Below are positions 1 through 12,800 of a DNA stretch of 64,000 bases, piece by piece. The position numbers were made by a program, and so were the translations under genes. The notes beneath the pieces were generated by a model, which was not told where the DNA came from, searched no databases, and saw only the letters and a program-made list of their open reading frames with translations. The first letter of the stretch is position 1, and every line of letters begins with the position of its first letter. The stretch comes from Diploscapter coronatus (Eukaryota > Nematoda > Chromadorea > Rhabditida > Rhabditidae): positions 81,119,201 through 81,183,200 of the forward strand of contig OZ038422.1 in the NCBI GenBank assembly GCA_964036155.1, read 5' to 3'.

Positions 1-333
1 CACTCGTCATTCTTGTCGATACTACAACTTTTTGTCTTTCCACATTTCCAACCTCTTTGAATCCATATATTTTCTTCATGACGCAGTACTCAGCACACTA
101 TCAGCACATATTTAAACTCGTCGATATTTATTTGCACTTTTTTTTATTTCAGCGAATACATTTTTCTTCTACTATTCAGCTTATTGATCTTGATCAACTT
201 ATTGAGATACGAAAGTTATTATTCGAGAACAGGGTTCGATTAATTCGTTAATTCCATACGCTTTTATCTTTCTTAAAGGTACATATTTTGTTTTTGTCTC
301 TATAAAAAAAACTATCATTATGCATGAATTTCA

Positions 334-343
334 GCAGTAAATG
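334..343 (+). promoter_or_regulatory. Probable spliced-leader acceptor at the rgs-3-like start
   Basis: GAATTTCAG ends at 334 and is followed by six bases and then the ATG at 341. No upstream coding exon is visible, so trans-splicing of a leader is the simplest reading. Confidence 0.5.
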
Positions 344-3300
344 TGGCGGACATTCAAAAGTGAAATCGATACTGTGCCTTCCATAAGCGAACAGCAACCG
401 ACAGTCGAAGTAGTGCAAAGGTTAGATGTTGAAAATTTTCAAATCGTCAATGACTGAGCAATCTGAATGTGAATAGTTACACCCCAAATTTGCGCACGAA
501 TACTTGAGCATATTTAACGTCAATTTGGCGATACAGCGAATAGAAATATCTTGAAATCAAGCACTATTTTATGCTGCGTAAAATCGGTACTTTGAATGAA
601 TTGGTATAAAGTTTGGCAGATTTTATAAGCTGGAGTGATTTTATGTTTGCAAAATTTCAATAGTATTGGTACACGATAATCAGGTTAATCAGAATAAGGA
701 AAATACGATCCTTAGTTCCACTTATTTGCTTGCCACTTTATTTCAATTAATATTTTGGACTACTTATTCGAAATGCTACGATACACAATTTTCATATCTA
801 AATTTGCACTATGTTCAATTATTCATTCTCTAACGATACACCCTGATATTACAGTATCCGCATTGATCTGATTTAAAAATTTTGATTACCTTCAAGTGAG
901 ACCTCATAACTTCAACAATCCTGTCTAAATAGCTTGAGTTATTATGACATTTCATAGTGATTATGTACACATTTAAAAAAATACTTAGAAGCGATCTTCC
1001 TAATTATAGCTAGAATTAAGCAAAATTTTAAGATTGACTTCGAACATTACATTGCTAAATGACACTTTGTATCATAATGTGATCTATGAAGTTCTTCAAA
1101 TCATCTGATTATCAGTTTCAAATTATCTTATCTGAGAGTCCTGCAATTATCGTTTGTGCAGAGCTTCGCTACTTGGCAACGACGCGCTCGCAGTTCTCGG
1201 AAATTCGAAGCTTCATTCGAAAATAGTAACAGATTGACGCAGTGCCGGGTCGTACAACAGCTACACTCTGTTGTGCTGTTTTGGCTGCATAGCCATTTCT
1301 CCTACAGCCCTGCTAATGAATCTGCTCTTCAGTCTTCGGAGAGAGCTCTAATTATTTTGTTCATAATGGAAGTACACGAATATTATCGTCACTCATCTAC
1401 ACATCAAAACGTTTACCCCCTTAAAAACAAAATTATTGCAAACTTCATTCATACAGTAAGAAACTGACACATCGTGGCTTCAGTATCTATTAGAAATGAC
1501 AAAAATTGCGTAAGAGAATAATCCAGCATGATTTACTAAAAAAATCGGATATAGCAATTTCGAGCGACCTATGAAGATAAAGTGTGACAGGGTATGACTG
1601 AATGCCTGATATGCCTCCCCCCTCGCTGACCGCTTCTCAGCTAATCTCCTTATTCATCCATATCCATCCATATTCATTCATGTGCATCATTTCCCCTCTT
1701 CTCACTTTCTGTATTTCTGAGTCTGTGACGTGGTTGACTTTTCCTTTCATACACTAATAGCCCCTAGTGATGAGATGATAAGGGATAGGAGATAGGGGAT
1801 ATAGAGGCAATGGGAAGAGTGGGGATGCGCCCAGAAGCCACGCCCACTTCAAGTGCGTCAACAGCAGAATGAAAAGCTGAAAAACGTTGAAAGAGATGAA
1901 GGAAACACAACATGACTGACTGAGTGCTCATCAGCACACGCAGTAGATCTGTAGCCGTACTCTCATCAGATAGTCCCTCCAGCCCAATCCCCCTCTACCA
2001 AACTGTTTCAATATTCCGAATACGTCTGTTCCCTCGTCACAACGGCGGCCTCTCGGTCAAAATCACCAAGCAAGTTGCGAGTCAATGAGCGGGAATTCTT
2101 CGACATCTCTTCTGCAGAAGAAGACAATGCAGAGAGCAACGAGTTGACTGTCCCACATGCCTGGTAGGTTGCTGTAATTATAATGAAAAACCTGTTGCAA
2201 TGATATCCTTTGAGTTTCTAATAGTTCGTTATCTATGAATACGAGGTGACTGTTCTGATTTTTGGACATCATTTTAGGGCTCAACCATCCATTATTTCTT
2301 AAAAGTTATTCAATTCTGCTTGCAGCTAAGATGCTTGTTCTTACAAGGGAAGTGTGCATAGATACGGACTCACAGATCTTGATGAAACTTTCCAAATAGG
2401 GGTTTTCAATGACGAGAGCCTCGATGATATCATCAAAATCGGCAAAATAGGAACCTGGAGCAGGAAAATCGCTGAAAATCACCGATTCTTCACATTTATT
2501 CAAATTTGTAAATTTGCATACATTTTTAACAAAGGAATTGACTCATTTCTCACAAAATACGAGTGAAAAATGGCTCCAAATTCTTCTGCTCCAGCTTCCT
2601 ATTTTGCCGATTTTGATGATATCATCGAGATTCTCGTCATTGGAAGCTCCTATTTGGAACTTTTCATCAAGATCCGTGAGTTCGTATTTGTGTACTTGCC
2701 TTGCTAGCTAAACCAAAGAGTTTTAGTTTCTTCTTACAGTTACTATGCAACGATTTTATCAGATACTGTAAAGACAACTAATCTAAAGCAAGTATGATTT
2801 TGAATGCATTTAGGCACATCACAAAATCGCTAAACTAATTAGCATACATTTTATTTATTATTTTTTAATTCAAATTATCGTCAAGTTTTATATTATTATT
2901 CTATAATTCGAAGCGAATCAGATAGAATCTGACATCATGAGAAATGAAATTTTTTATCAATACTGTAAGCGTATCATAAGCCTCTGTTCTTGATGGAACC
3001 TTTGTCTCCTATCTCTAAAGAGCTTTACCGTTATCGAAAAATGACCACTTACTTTCAAGATAACTCTCTTCTAGAAATGTTTGAAAATTGAATCATCATT
3101 TACAACCGTATCATTTATCTACACTAAAGTATATTATAGCGCACACATTGGTTATATCATTTTCTCACACTTTTCTATAGCGTTTTTCACATCGAGTACA
3201 ATAATTCTTCACATGCTTATGTACAAATTCGATAAAAATATAAAGAGAGACATTGAAAATATACTAGAAAGATGTAGAGAAATGGGAAATGGGACGGAGA

Positions 3301-6300
3301 ACAGAAGACAGAAGGTATAAAACAAGCATAGGCAGTTATGGAGAGAGATATTCCGGGAAGGGAAATCGGGACGACGGGCGGTCTGTAGCTGCTGCGATTC
3401 AATCACATCGGCTCTGCCCACTCGGTCGATTTCATTTGCTACTCCATTTATTGCTTTTGTCGGCACAGAAGTTCACTCTCTCTCTCAAACACTCGTCATC
3501 TTATAACTTTGCTCCCAGTTCAGCCACATAATAATATTTCAGGGGTCGCTTTTGAGATTTAGATAATGCTGAGAGACGCATCATAGCTAAATTGCTTCCT
3601 ATCTTGATTATGCTGATTCTGGTAAATCTAAAACTCTTGTTATTATTATTATTATTTAGCAAATTTCTATTCATTATCACTATGCAGAAAATATCGTAAT
3701 TATCTTTAAATATTCAACCATCTAAAACTGCTAACTTTATATTTTCCATGTGATAATTTCAGGCTCATATCTATTCAAAAAATTGCTATATTATTACACA
3801 GCAAAGCCATTTCCATTACAATAATAACTTTTTCATGCGATTTAGCATCACAGTTTCTCAAATATTCTCCATATGTGTCTATTCACTAACGTTATTATTG
3901 CTTAACTTTCACTGGAAAAAATTATTCGCTCATCAAAGGATCAGCAAGATTAAATATATCTCTTTCAATTCGTGTAGTTTCTAGGGCTGAATTGTGTGAG
4001 GTCACTGCAAATATTTGTGCAATTTTCTTGATGGAAGTAAATTTAGTCACTTTAAATTTTCCTCGAATTCTGAACTTCATTCGTCCGCTGATTCGCCAGA
4101 TAGTTCAATTACTAATTAGTTAGTTAACGCACCAAAGTATTTTGTGTCAATCGCAGTTAAATTTGAAGTTAATGTATCGTACATTTTGATGAAATTAAAA
4201 TTCCAATTGAAATATCATCTTTCTTTGAACAGAATGTGGCATTTCTATCATTAAATGATGATGACGCAATAGCCTAGGCATATGGAGGTATTCCGAAAAC
4301 AATTGTAGTTCTTCAATCTATGAGATTTCTAGGACAGCAAATACAATAAAATCTCGACTCAATTCCATGTATGAAGCATTAGATTGTATCAAGAAAATCG
4401 AACATTACGAATTGAGATTTTTATATTGAATGTCATAATTCTTGGAAGTTCACTCAGCTAGACACAATTTACATTACGAATTGTGGTCATTCGCGCAACA
4501 TCAAATGGATTATGATTGTCGAGAAGCGAAAGAAAGGCATGGTGGCAGACTCGATTAATCGGGCTGATTCGAAGAGGTGCGTTAACCTGGCTGATTAGAG
4601 GTTGACATGGATACAAACGGAGGAAGGCAGGGAGAATAGGCAAAGAAGCGAAGAAGAGAGGAATGAAAGAAAGAAGCTGTGTGGATGCGCAGATAAATAT
4701 GCTCTCAACTTGCTCTAGTTTTTGTGCTACCTTCTTGTAGTCTCTCTTTTCATACATCTTCTAAACTCACTCATATGTACTCCTATTCTTCCAAACTCAA
4801 TAGCTTTTTCTCTTCAATTGTGTATTACAGCATGAATTCTCGAAGTATTTCTAAGCCAAGGCTACTGTAATTTTACGAAAAAAATCCTTCATAATGTTTA
4901 ATTTCAGTCGTAGTTCGCGTTCTGCGTCCCTGTCCTCCTGCTCTTCCAACCCCCAGCAAGAACTCACCGTTCCCTCCTCCTTGGGTCCTTCCACCACTTC
5001 TCCACTCCCTTCTCCAGGCAAATCTCCCTCGTCAAGCACCACATTCGTAAGTTATATAAGATCTTCGAGCAATTTACACAAATCTTGCACAACTTGTAAG
5101 ATTTTATGGACGAGCAAATATTCCGGTTTTGTATCCACCTCAAAGGAACAAATCAATCGACGACAATGAAAGTCGGCTTTCAACCACTAATCTTATTACG
5201 TGTGCAATCCTTGAGAAGTTTTGAAGCTCTTTACACCACTAATGCCTTATGAACTGTAGCTGGGATGGAATGGGTACTACAAAATGACAACTGAAAATAG
5301 CTTTCCCACGTGAAGCTATAACATTTGTTGACATAAACTGACTGAAATGGAAATTACGCCTTCAGACAACGGAAGGAAATTCACAAACAGAACAATGTAA
5401 TGAAAAATGGAAGAATGTAGGAATAATGAATTGTAGAGGAGAAGATAAATAAAGATTGGAAGGAAGAGGCAAAAGGCATCTGCGAGCAAATTCTGTCTCT
5501 TTTCAGCCGAATCCATCCAATTCAACCTTCTCCAATCACAACCATTCATGGCATATTTTTCATGTTCAATCTCTTGATTTTTCATCTCAGATTCAATTTA
5601 TGTTCTTAACTCTTGCTATTTCAATTTTATGTCGATTTTACGTTCAGCTGCCTTCATTTCTCTCCTGCTTCATTCCTTCATTAGTCAGTTGTCCTTTCGC
5701 ATCACAGATTTCGCCATTCGAACTTCTTCAGCTTCTGCTTCAACTTTTCATTTGCATTTTAGTCTAACTAGACTGAGCATCTAGTCTACATATTCTGTTT
5801 TATTCAGTTCCCTCTATTTTCACCAAAATGCCATTTGGCTGATCCTCCATCTTATTGCAATGTTGGCCAACCGCTTTCTGGGTGCAACAAAAGCTCACAA
5901 TCAGAGTCAAGTACCGAAAGATAAAGACCGAATTACTGGGCCGATGAATTGGGTAAGTAGGGGCAATCGTGATAAATAATCCTTGTCTATAAATCAATGC
6001 GTGGAATTGCAAATCTAAAAATAACACATAGACGTGAGCATAAAAATGCTAGTGTTAGATTTGTTATGATAGGAGATGAGAGGAAATTACTTTTGAGGTT
6101 TTCGAAAACGAAACGGAAACTAATCTTGAGACTAAAATGAATATATTTGGAATCGAAAGAGAAATTATGGAACATTCTTGATCAGTATTAGCTTCTCGAA
6201 ATAATATTTTTTCATGAATATTGTATCTCTATTGCGATATACTTTTGTCTGGAAAGATTTTCTTCAAATTTCTAAGAATACCTATTTCACGTGTCAGTGA

Positions 6301-8593
6301 CTTTTCTGAAGAAAAATATAATTATTAGACGTTTAAGATATCGAAAATTTTAAGTTTTTGCTTTTAATGATAGTGAGTATGATGAAGTCTAGCATGATTT
6401 CTAGAAATCCAACTTGAAGGAAAAGATTCAATGCAATAGATGAATACTCACAATTTTGGAGTTTTGGGGACCAGACAGATGTTGTTAATTGTCGAAGTCT
6501 GAATGGATGAGTTAGAGCCTATCTGAATCTACTGAATCTGAATCGGAATTATCTTATATCCTTGTTCCTTTCATGTCATGCCTCTTTTCGTACCGCATTC
6601 ATTTTCCATTAGCGCTGCATTGTGAAGAGATTATTCGAGATTCACATTCAAATAATGCGATGCTGCGTTTTTGTGAATAATATCAAGTGAAACGGGAAGG
6701 ATAAGGATAAAGTAATCAGAACCGAGCGAGGCAGTTTGTCCGTCTCTGTTTCGGTCTCATTCCATCGATTTGGGCTGGGCTCAGTTCAGTATTTTGTCTA
6801 GGATTCATTTTCACTATCCAATTATTATAGTGTTCATACACACGCACAAAATGTTCAATAAATTCGTTACAAAGGTGGGATAAAGATAATAATTACATGC
6901 CAGCTATAGTTTCTAATACTATATTTTTAAAACTATAATTTTCTATTCAGAGTATGGCCATATTCGAGCCTTCTCAGCGTCAAAATCGCGAGGCCCCTCC
7001 TCTGCCCGAATTGGGTGGAATCGAATATCCCAGAGCAGCCATGTGGGCGTCTGGCAACTTGAACAACGTGCTTAACGATGATAAAGGTAGCAATGGTTTT
7101 AGCTCTATATCATTACGAAACAACCCTGGATATGTTGGTTAATAAAAGTGAAACATATTTCGATCCTTACCAGACAAGTTCAATGATCTCGTTACTTCTT
7201 CATATAAAAATGCGGTAATTAACTTGAATAAGAAATATCAACGTATTAAATATTGTTTTTCGCAAAGACAGATTAAATTATGTTTGATCTTCAGCAATGA
7301 AGGTTTCCATATCCGAAATTCAGAAATCTTCAATCTATAATTTCATCGTTCTATGTTCAGGTCGACAACTCTTTCGCTGCTTCCTATTCCAGTCCTTAGC
7401 CGATGAAAATCTATCGTTTATCGAAGCCACAGACAAGCTCAAGAAGATGAAGAGTAGCGATGAGAAAAAGGTGAGGCGACTCTTGAAGCAGCAAAGAACA
7501 TGCAGACGTCTGAAAAATAATCATCGTAATCGAGTAGTCAGCTGGTGCAGGGGAAAAACCCTGTTGCTATTTTGAATGCACCTGCAGACGTAGGCCTGAC
7601 CTAGTTCCATTGCATTAATGAAATCTTTGCCCGAATTTGTCATTCCACGAACATCTGTTTCTGTTTTAGGCCTTTGCGAAGGAAATCATCTCGCTCTATT
7701 CGCCGTATATCAACCTGAGCAGTGGAGCCATGAAAGTAATCAGCCCACACAAACAACGACAACAACAATAGTTCTAATGAACCATTTTAGAAAATTCGAG
7801 AAGCTGCAGAATCGGAGAATTTCGATCCGGAAGATTTCAATCCTGCTATTAAGGAAGTCAGGAGGTTGCTGGAAAACGATCAGTTCCCTCGATTCCGTCG
7901 ATCCGAAATTTATCTGGATTTTCTCGAGCAACTTCTGCCACGGGCGTATGCCGAGAAATGGGCGACAAGTTTCGAGGCTCTATTGGGCAACCATGTAGGA
8001 CAAATCAGTGATGTTATTTGTGTAAAAATCATTTCATTTACACAGGTTGGTCGACACCATTTTCGCATCTTCCTGCGTGGAATTCATGCAGAGGAAAACC
8101 TTCGTTTCTGGGAAGCGGTTGTCGAATTTCGAGCCGTGAAGAACAAGAGTCCCGCCATGATGAATCTGGCAAGGGTGATAATGCAGACCTACCTGGCTGA
8201 GGGGGCCTCGAACGAGGTCTTCCTCCCTTTTGGCGTGCGACAGGTCATCCAGAAAAGGCTCGATGAAAACGATATAGACCTAGTGCTATTTGATGACGCG
8301 ATCAAACACGTCGAACAAGTTCTAAGGTACAGAAATTTATTCAGTTTAGACCTACTAAACCCAAAATGATTTAAAAAAATATATATATCATTAAGAAAAA
8401 TGCTGTAGCAACCACTGAAATATAAAGCTGAGTTTTGAGTAAATTTATCAAGACACCATCATACTGTAGATCTTTTTTGTTGTAATTTTTGCAATAAACG
8501 CAACTCAAAATAGCGTACTTTAGGAATGACCCCTACGTGCGTTTCCTCCAAAGTCCTCAGTACCTGAATCTACTCGCCAAACTCAAATCATAA
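341..8593 (+). CDS. rgs-3: Tandem RGS-domain protein (RGS-3-like regulator of G-protein signalling)
   Basis: RGS proteins speed GTP hydrolysis by G-protein alpha subunits and act at the inner plasma membrane. Exons joined by eye: 341-420, 1162-1225, 1970-2163 (or from 1955), 4908-5046, 6951-7086, 7361-7470, 7670-7735, 7791-7994, 8046-8326, 8524-8593. All phases close, giving 447 residues. The first 200 or so residues are Ser/Pro-rich and disordered. A first RGS domain follows (FRCFLF, DENLSFIEA, ending EIYLDFLEQLL), then a second, more canonical one (FRIFLRGIHAEENLRFWEA to DPYVRFLQSPQYLNLL). Two RGS domains in one chain is the arrangement of C. elegans RGS-3, hence the symbol. The start ATG lies 6 bases after a TTTCAG acceptor, suggesting trans-splicing. 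The first three exons are less certain than the RGS part. The gene is convergent with topoisomerase II downstream. Confidence 0.82.
421..1161. other. Intron or gene-free stretch
   Basis: AT-rich sequence between the first two proposed exons of the rgs-3-like gene. I see no open frame, repeat or RNA gene in it. Confidence 0.5.
2361..2689. repeat. Long inverted repeat with coding-like arms
   Basis: About 105 bases at 2361-2466 recur in reverse complement at about 2583-2689, roughly 88% alike, around a 117-base spacer. Read outward-in, both arms give an open frame containing DDIIKIGKIG and QIG. The structure lies inside the third intron of the rgs-3-like gene and could fold into one long hairpin. 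Confidence 0.8.
2690..4907. other. Large intron remainder
   Basis: AT-rich intron sequence. A mildly GC-richer, CT-rich patch near 3340-3530 has no convincing exon. A short ATT repeat sits near 3640. Nothing else recognisable. Confidence 0.5.
5047..6850. other. Large intron with a probable internal promoter
   Basis: No coding exon seen. The sequence just upstream of the alternative first exon at 6851 (about 6700-6850) is GC-richer and is the likely promoter of the short isoform. Confidence 0.4.
6851..6874 (+). other. Alternative first exon of the rgs-3-like gene (short isoform)
   Basis: ATG plus seven codons (MFNKFVTK) ends at a GT donor in phase 0, matching the acceptor of the shared exon at 6951. 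The upstream exon ending at 5046 is also phase 0, so both can join the same RGS-coding exons. This suggests an internal promoter near 6.7-6.85 kb making a protein with a very short N-terminus. Confidence 0.5.
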
Positions 8594-9808
8594 ATGCTTA
8601 AAAATGCTTAATTGTGATTATGCGAATATTTCGCGATATTTATTTAATTTAGCATTTATAGAAGTATTACTTTATTCAGCACTTAGCCATTTTCAATCTT
8701 CTTATAATTATTGCATAATTTATTACTTATATTTTGATTTCGATAGCATTATATATGAAATAATGAAACAGTATCACATAGTTTTACCTTGTTTAAATTA
8801 TGATGAGCATATTTCTTATACGTTTGATGATTTTACGTGATGCACTCATTCCGTAAATGAGCTTTCATATTCAATACTTAACCTTCTTATTTATAATTTT
8901 TCAAACCAAATGTCCTACATATCATTTATCTATCCAACGAGCAATTGATTAGTTTCATTTACCTTTCATCATTGTTCAGATATTGTAATTGTCATAGCCA
9001 CATGACGTTTTTGATAGTCACAGAGATAATGCATTTCAATGTTCACTAGACTTATTTTTTCAATTTCACGAATTGATTTCAACGATCTTCAATTTAAATA
9101 AATTTCAACTTTGCATATGAAATCTCGATCAAATTGTGTTTATTCTTGAATGTATCATTGCTACTCTTCATGGTTCCTCATTGCCAGTTGGTAATTGTCT
9201 GTCTCTGGGCAAGAGGAGAGGTGCGAAGTCTTCGACGCGCTCTCTTCACTTCCAATACTATTTCACCCGCGTGTTGCGTGCGGCTCGAACTTCCTCTTTT
9301 GCCTAGGAACAGGCAATTGTCAACTGAAGGGTATTGGAGTATAATTTTTGTATCTTGTCTTCATTTCATCATCATACAAAATTCTGCTCTTAATCTCAGT
9401 GTTTTTGTAGTGACTAGTGTCTAAAAATTGCTAACGAAATTAGACATTTTGCACTTGATCCTTCAATAAACCCTAAAATAATTGTAGGCTAATTCGACTG
9501 AAATGATGACAATAAAATTTAAAACGATATTGTGACGAAATGTTTTATTTTCTAAGGATAATAAATTAATAAAATTAAACAAATAATATATGGTTATACA
9601 AATTTAAAAAAAATAATAAAGCAGAAAAGAGTTTAATTTGATTAGTTTATCATTGGCAAAAAGAAGAGATGCTTTTGAATGGGTGAATGTGAGATGTTTG
9701 ATCTCGAAGAATGAAGTTTATGAATGTATGAAATATTACAAGAAAACTGCTCAATAACATTATGCAAAATGATAAATAAAGAAAAATTCATCATTTAACT
9801 ATTTCATT
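8594..9808. other. Convergent intergenic region
   Basis: Holds the 3' ends of two facing genes. A minus-strand AATAAA at 9543-9548 is a candidate polyadenylation signal for topoisomerase II. The hairpin at 9182-9335 is the only other structure seen. Confidence 0.5.
9182..9335. repeat. Imperfect hairpin, arms about 50 bases
   Basis: The left arm (CAGTTGGTAATTGTCTGT and onward to about 9235) pairs with the right arm (ACAGGCAATTGTCAACTG and preceding bases, about 9285-9335). It lies in the convergent gap between the rgs-3-like gene and topoisomerase II and is GC-richer than its surroundings. It could be a small MITE or a structured RNA. Confidence 0.55.
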
Positions 9809-12800
9809 TCAGTCGCTGTCAGAGAGCACAACCGTTTTGCGGGGCTTTGCAGTCGTTCCTCCGGTTTCCTTCTTTCGATCCTCCTCTTTCTTCTTCAAAT
9901 GATCTTCGAAAGCCTTCTCTTCCGACAAATTGAAGTCATCATCAGAGTCCTATTATATTCCAGTTTATTTACTTTATAATGAACAAATTAACAAGTTAAT
10001 CTCAGAATATTGCGATATTTATATTTGTCGTAGTCATTTTTATTATTTTTCTATAGCCAAAAATTCTAAATTCGGCTATAAATACATATAATCGGAAACT
10101 GATTCTCCACTAGCAAAAGCAGATAGCTGAACATCGTTATTCTCAAATTCAGAATCTTTACAAATTTCAAAGGTTAATTTTCAGATATTCAATGAAATTA
10201 TGCTCATCATTGGCTAACTTCTCTTACCTTTGTCGGTTCATCTTCACTTCCACTATCGGCAAATTTGTATTGTACAGGTTTTCGTGTACGACGACTAAAC
10301 TCATTTTTTTCAAAAATAGCTAAATTTCAAATAATTACCCGAACTCATCATCATCATCCTTCTCTTTACTCTTTCCACTAGTCTTCTTTGTCGATTCACC
10401 GTCGGAAAGAGCAACAACGTCATCATCGTCACTCTCTATCTTCTTCACCTTCTGAAATCAAATTATTCATCATTCCTAGCAATTTTAAAGTAATTTGAAT
10501 ATTGCCTGCCATCTGAGGATATGCTACGACAAGACTTTCTTTTAGATTATGATGGCACGATTTTCAAGACATGAAAGGAGGAATGAAGGATATTTTCCTA
10601 TCCACGAAAGATTGTCTTGGAATATTCTGAACAAAGTCGCTGCGTATTTTTGGTAAGATCGCTAGTTAATACGAACTTTAAAGAAGCATCACTAAGACTG
10701 TTTGTATATTCAGTAGACTAAGTCAAAATTACCTTGGGAGCAGGAGCCTTTTCCTTCTGCTTCTTCTCCTCCTCCTCCCTGAATTCGAATTCATCTGCAC
10801 TCTCATCGCTGCTGTTCGCCTTTTTCCTCTTGGGTGCTTCCTTCTCCTTCTTTGCCTGCTTCTTTGCAGGTTTCTTCTTAATTTGCGTTATTTTCGGTTT
10901 GATCAATTTTATTACCTCTTCAGGCTCAAACTCATCATCGCTGTCATCTGAGTTCTTCTTTCGTTTAGCGACAGTCTTCTTCTTCTTTTTAGGCTGAAAA
11001 TATCTGCATTGTATTAATTTGACGAGTAAAAAATAGTTCATCAATTACTATAAAGGATTGAAAATATTTCAACTCTAAAAGATAAGACATCATAAATAAC
11101 CTTGTCGAAGTCGGAATCATCGGAATCAACGATGAAATCATCCATGGAATCGTCGCTGTCGAATACCTTCTTCGACTTCTTGGCTCGTTTCGGTGCATCT
11201 TCCTTCGGTTGCCTCTGCAAATATCTTCTTCAATGGAAAGTAGCTCAATATTGTGTCTACCGGTTTAGACTTAGCAGGTGCGGTCTTCTTGCTCTGAGTT
11301 GGAGGCATCGAATTCGAGCTTTCATTCTCAGGCTCCCTATCTTCTTCCTTCTCGATTGCATTGTCTCTGCTCTCTCCTTCATCGAACTCAGCCGTGTCCA
11401 TGTCTTTGTCATTTTCCTTCGAAGAATCAGACACTCTCTTCGGCGGCTAAGTTCATCAAATCAATCAGAATAACTATGAACAGCTTCAGTTATCTCCTTG
11501 AATATTTGAACATCCTGCTTAGTTTTCAGCTACCGTGGAACTTCGTTATAGTGATTTCATTTCGTGAAATTTCACGAAATTCATTGCCCTTTATATGAGA
11601 AATTTTGGTAAAATAGCACCTTATGTATAATTTTCTACAATTCATCTTGCAGTTTTTTCAAATATTCGATAAAGATACTTTTCTTCGACAAAAGCCTAGT
11701 CAATATTCAAAGGCGTTCAACTCACAGCCCGTTCCCCTCTCGGTTTCGCTTTGGGCATGACTTCCACCACATCGTCACCACTGTTGTCGTCATCGAATGC
11801 AGTGTTTTCGAACTGTAATTAGTCGAACAATGTATATTTTCTTATTACATCATCATCTCACCTCTCCTCCACTTTCCTCAGGACTGCTTTCATCCGAATT
11901 CCATTCATCTCGTTTCTTCTTCTTCGGTGGAGTTTCCTTCTTCTTTTCGAGCTAAAATATGTTATGTTACATTGCAGTAGACGCAATCTGCATAAAAATG
12001 CATGATAAGAGTATATTCTGCACACTAATTTCGGATTCTGTGAAATTATAAAATTCTGAAACGGAAAAGGCTTTACAAATTTAAAACTTGATTCAAAAGC
12101 GACTTCGATTTATGATAAAGTCGCAAAATTTTAGAAATAGTATGAAGGAAGGACACTTTTCATAAAAAAAAATCCATTATAATGTGCAACATTAAGATAA
12201 ATCGAAATTATAACTGTGCGCAATCTAGTTTTACTCACGAATTGTTTGATGTCAGTTCCTTCCTTCTTGGGCTTCTTCGGCTCAGCAGGCTCCTTCTTGA
12301 CTCGCTCCTTCTTGGGTTGTCCCATTTTCTCGTACTTCTCCTTCAGCGATTTGTCGATGACTGGCTCGATTCTCTCTCCGTCCTTCGAAGGCAGAACTTC
12401 CTGAAAATGTGCCTACCTTCTTTCTAACCGAATACGAATCTTCCTTACCGCAGCGAAAGCACAAGCCTTCTTCTTGGAGGGCTTTTCGTCCTTTCCAAAT
12501 TTCTTGGCCGCATTTTTTATGTTCATCTCCATGTCGGCCTTTTCCTTGTCCTCCTGCTTCTTCAACTCTTCGAGGAACCTTTCCAAATCATCCTCCCACA
12601 AATCTCCCCAACTCTTTACTTCCAGATCTTTCACCTAAACATGCGTCGGTTGTCATTTCCAAAACAATTGTCAGCTTGCCTCTTTGAGTTTGTTTCCACT
12701 CTCAGCGAGGAGTTTGTCCTTCTCTTCCTCCGACAACTTGATGAGAGCCATTCCAACGAGATAGTCGTAGTCAGAGAGATGAGTCTCCAGCTTCTTATCG

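Noticed and set aside
57..251. 64-codon open frame at the left edge
   Set aside because: AT-rich, no splice context or motif, and composition like the surrounding intergenic DNA.
7297..7575. Open frame starting ATGAAGGTTTCC, overlapping an RGS exon
   Set aside because: Its 5' part is intron. The exon at 7361 joins 7086 in phase and preserves the RGS domain.
9134..9424. 96-codon plus-strand frame
   Set aside because: Overlaps the hairpin at 9182-9335, and the frame looks incidental to the palindrome.
10734..10997. Plus-strand Ser/Phe-rich frame
   Set aside because: Mirror of the Lys/Asp-rich topoisomerase tail exon, with no independent support.
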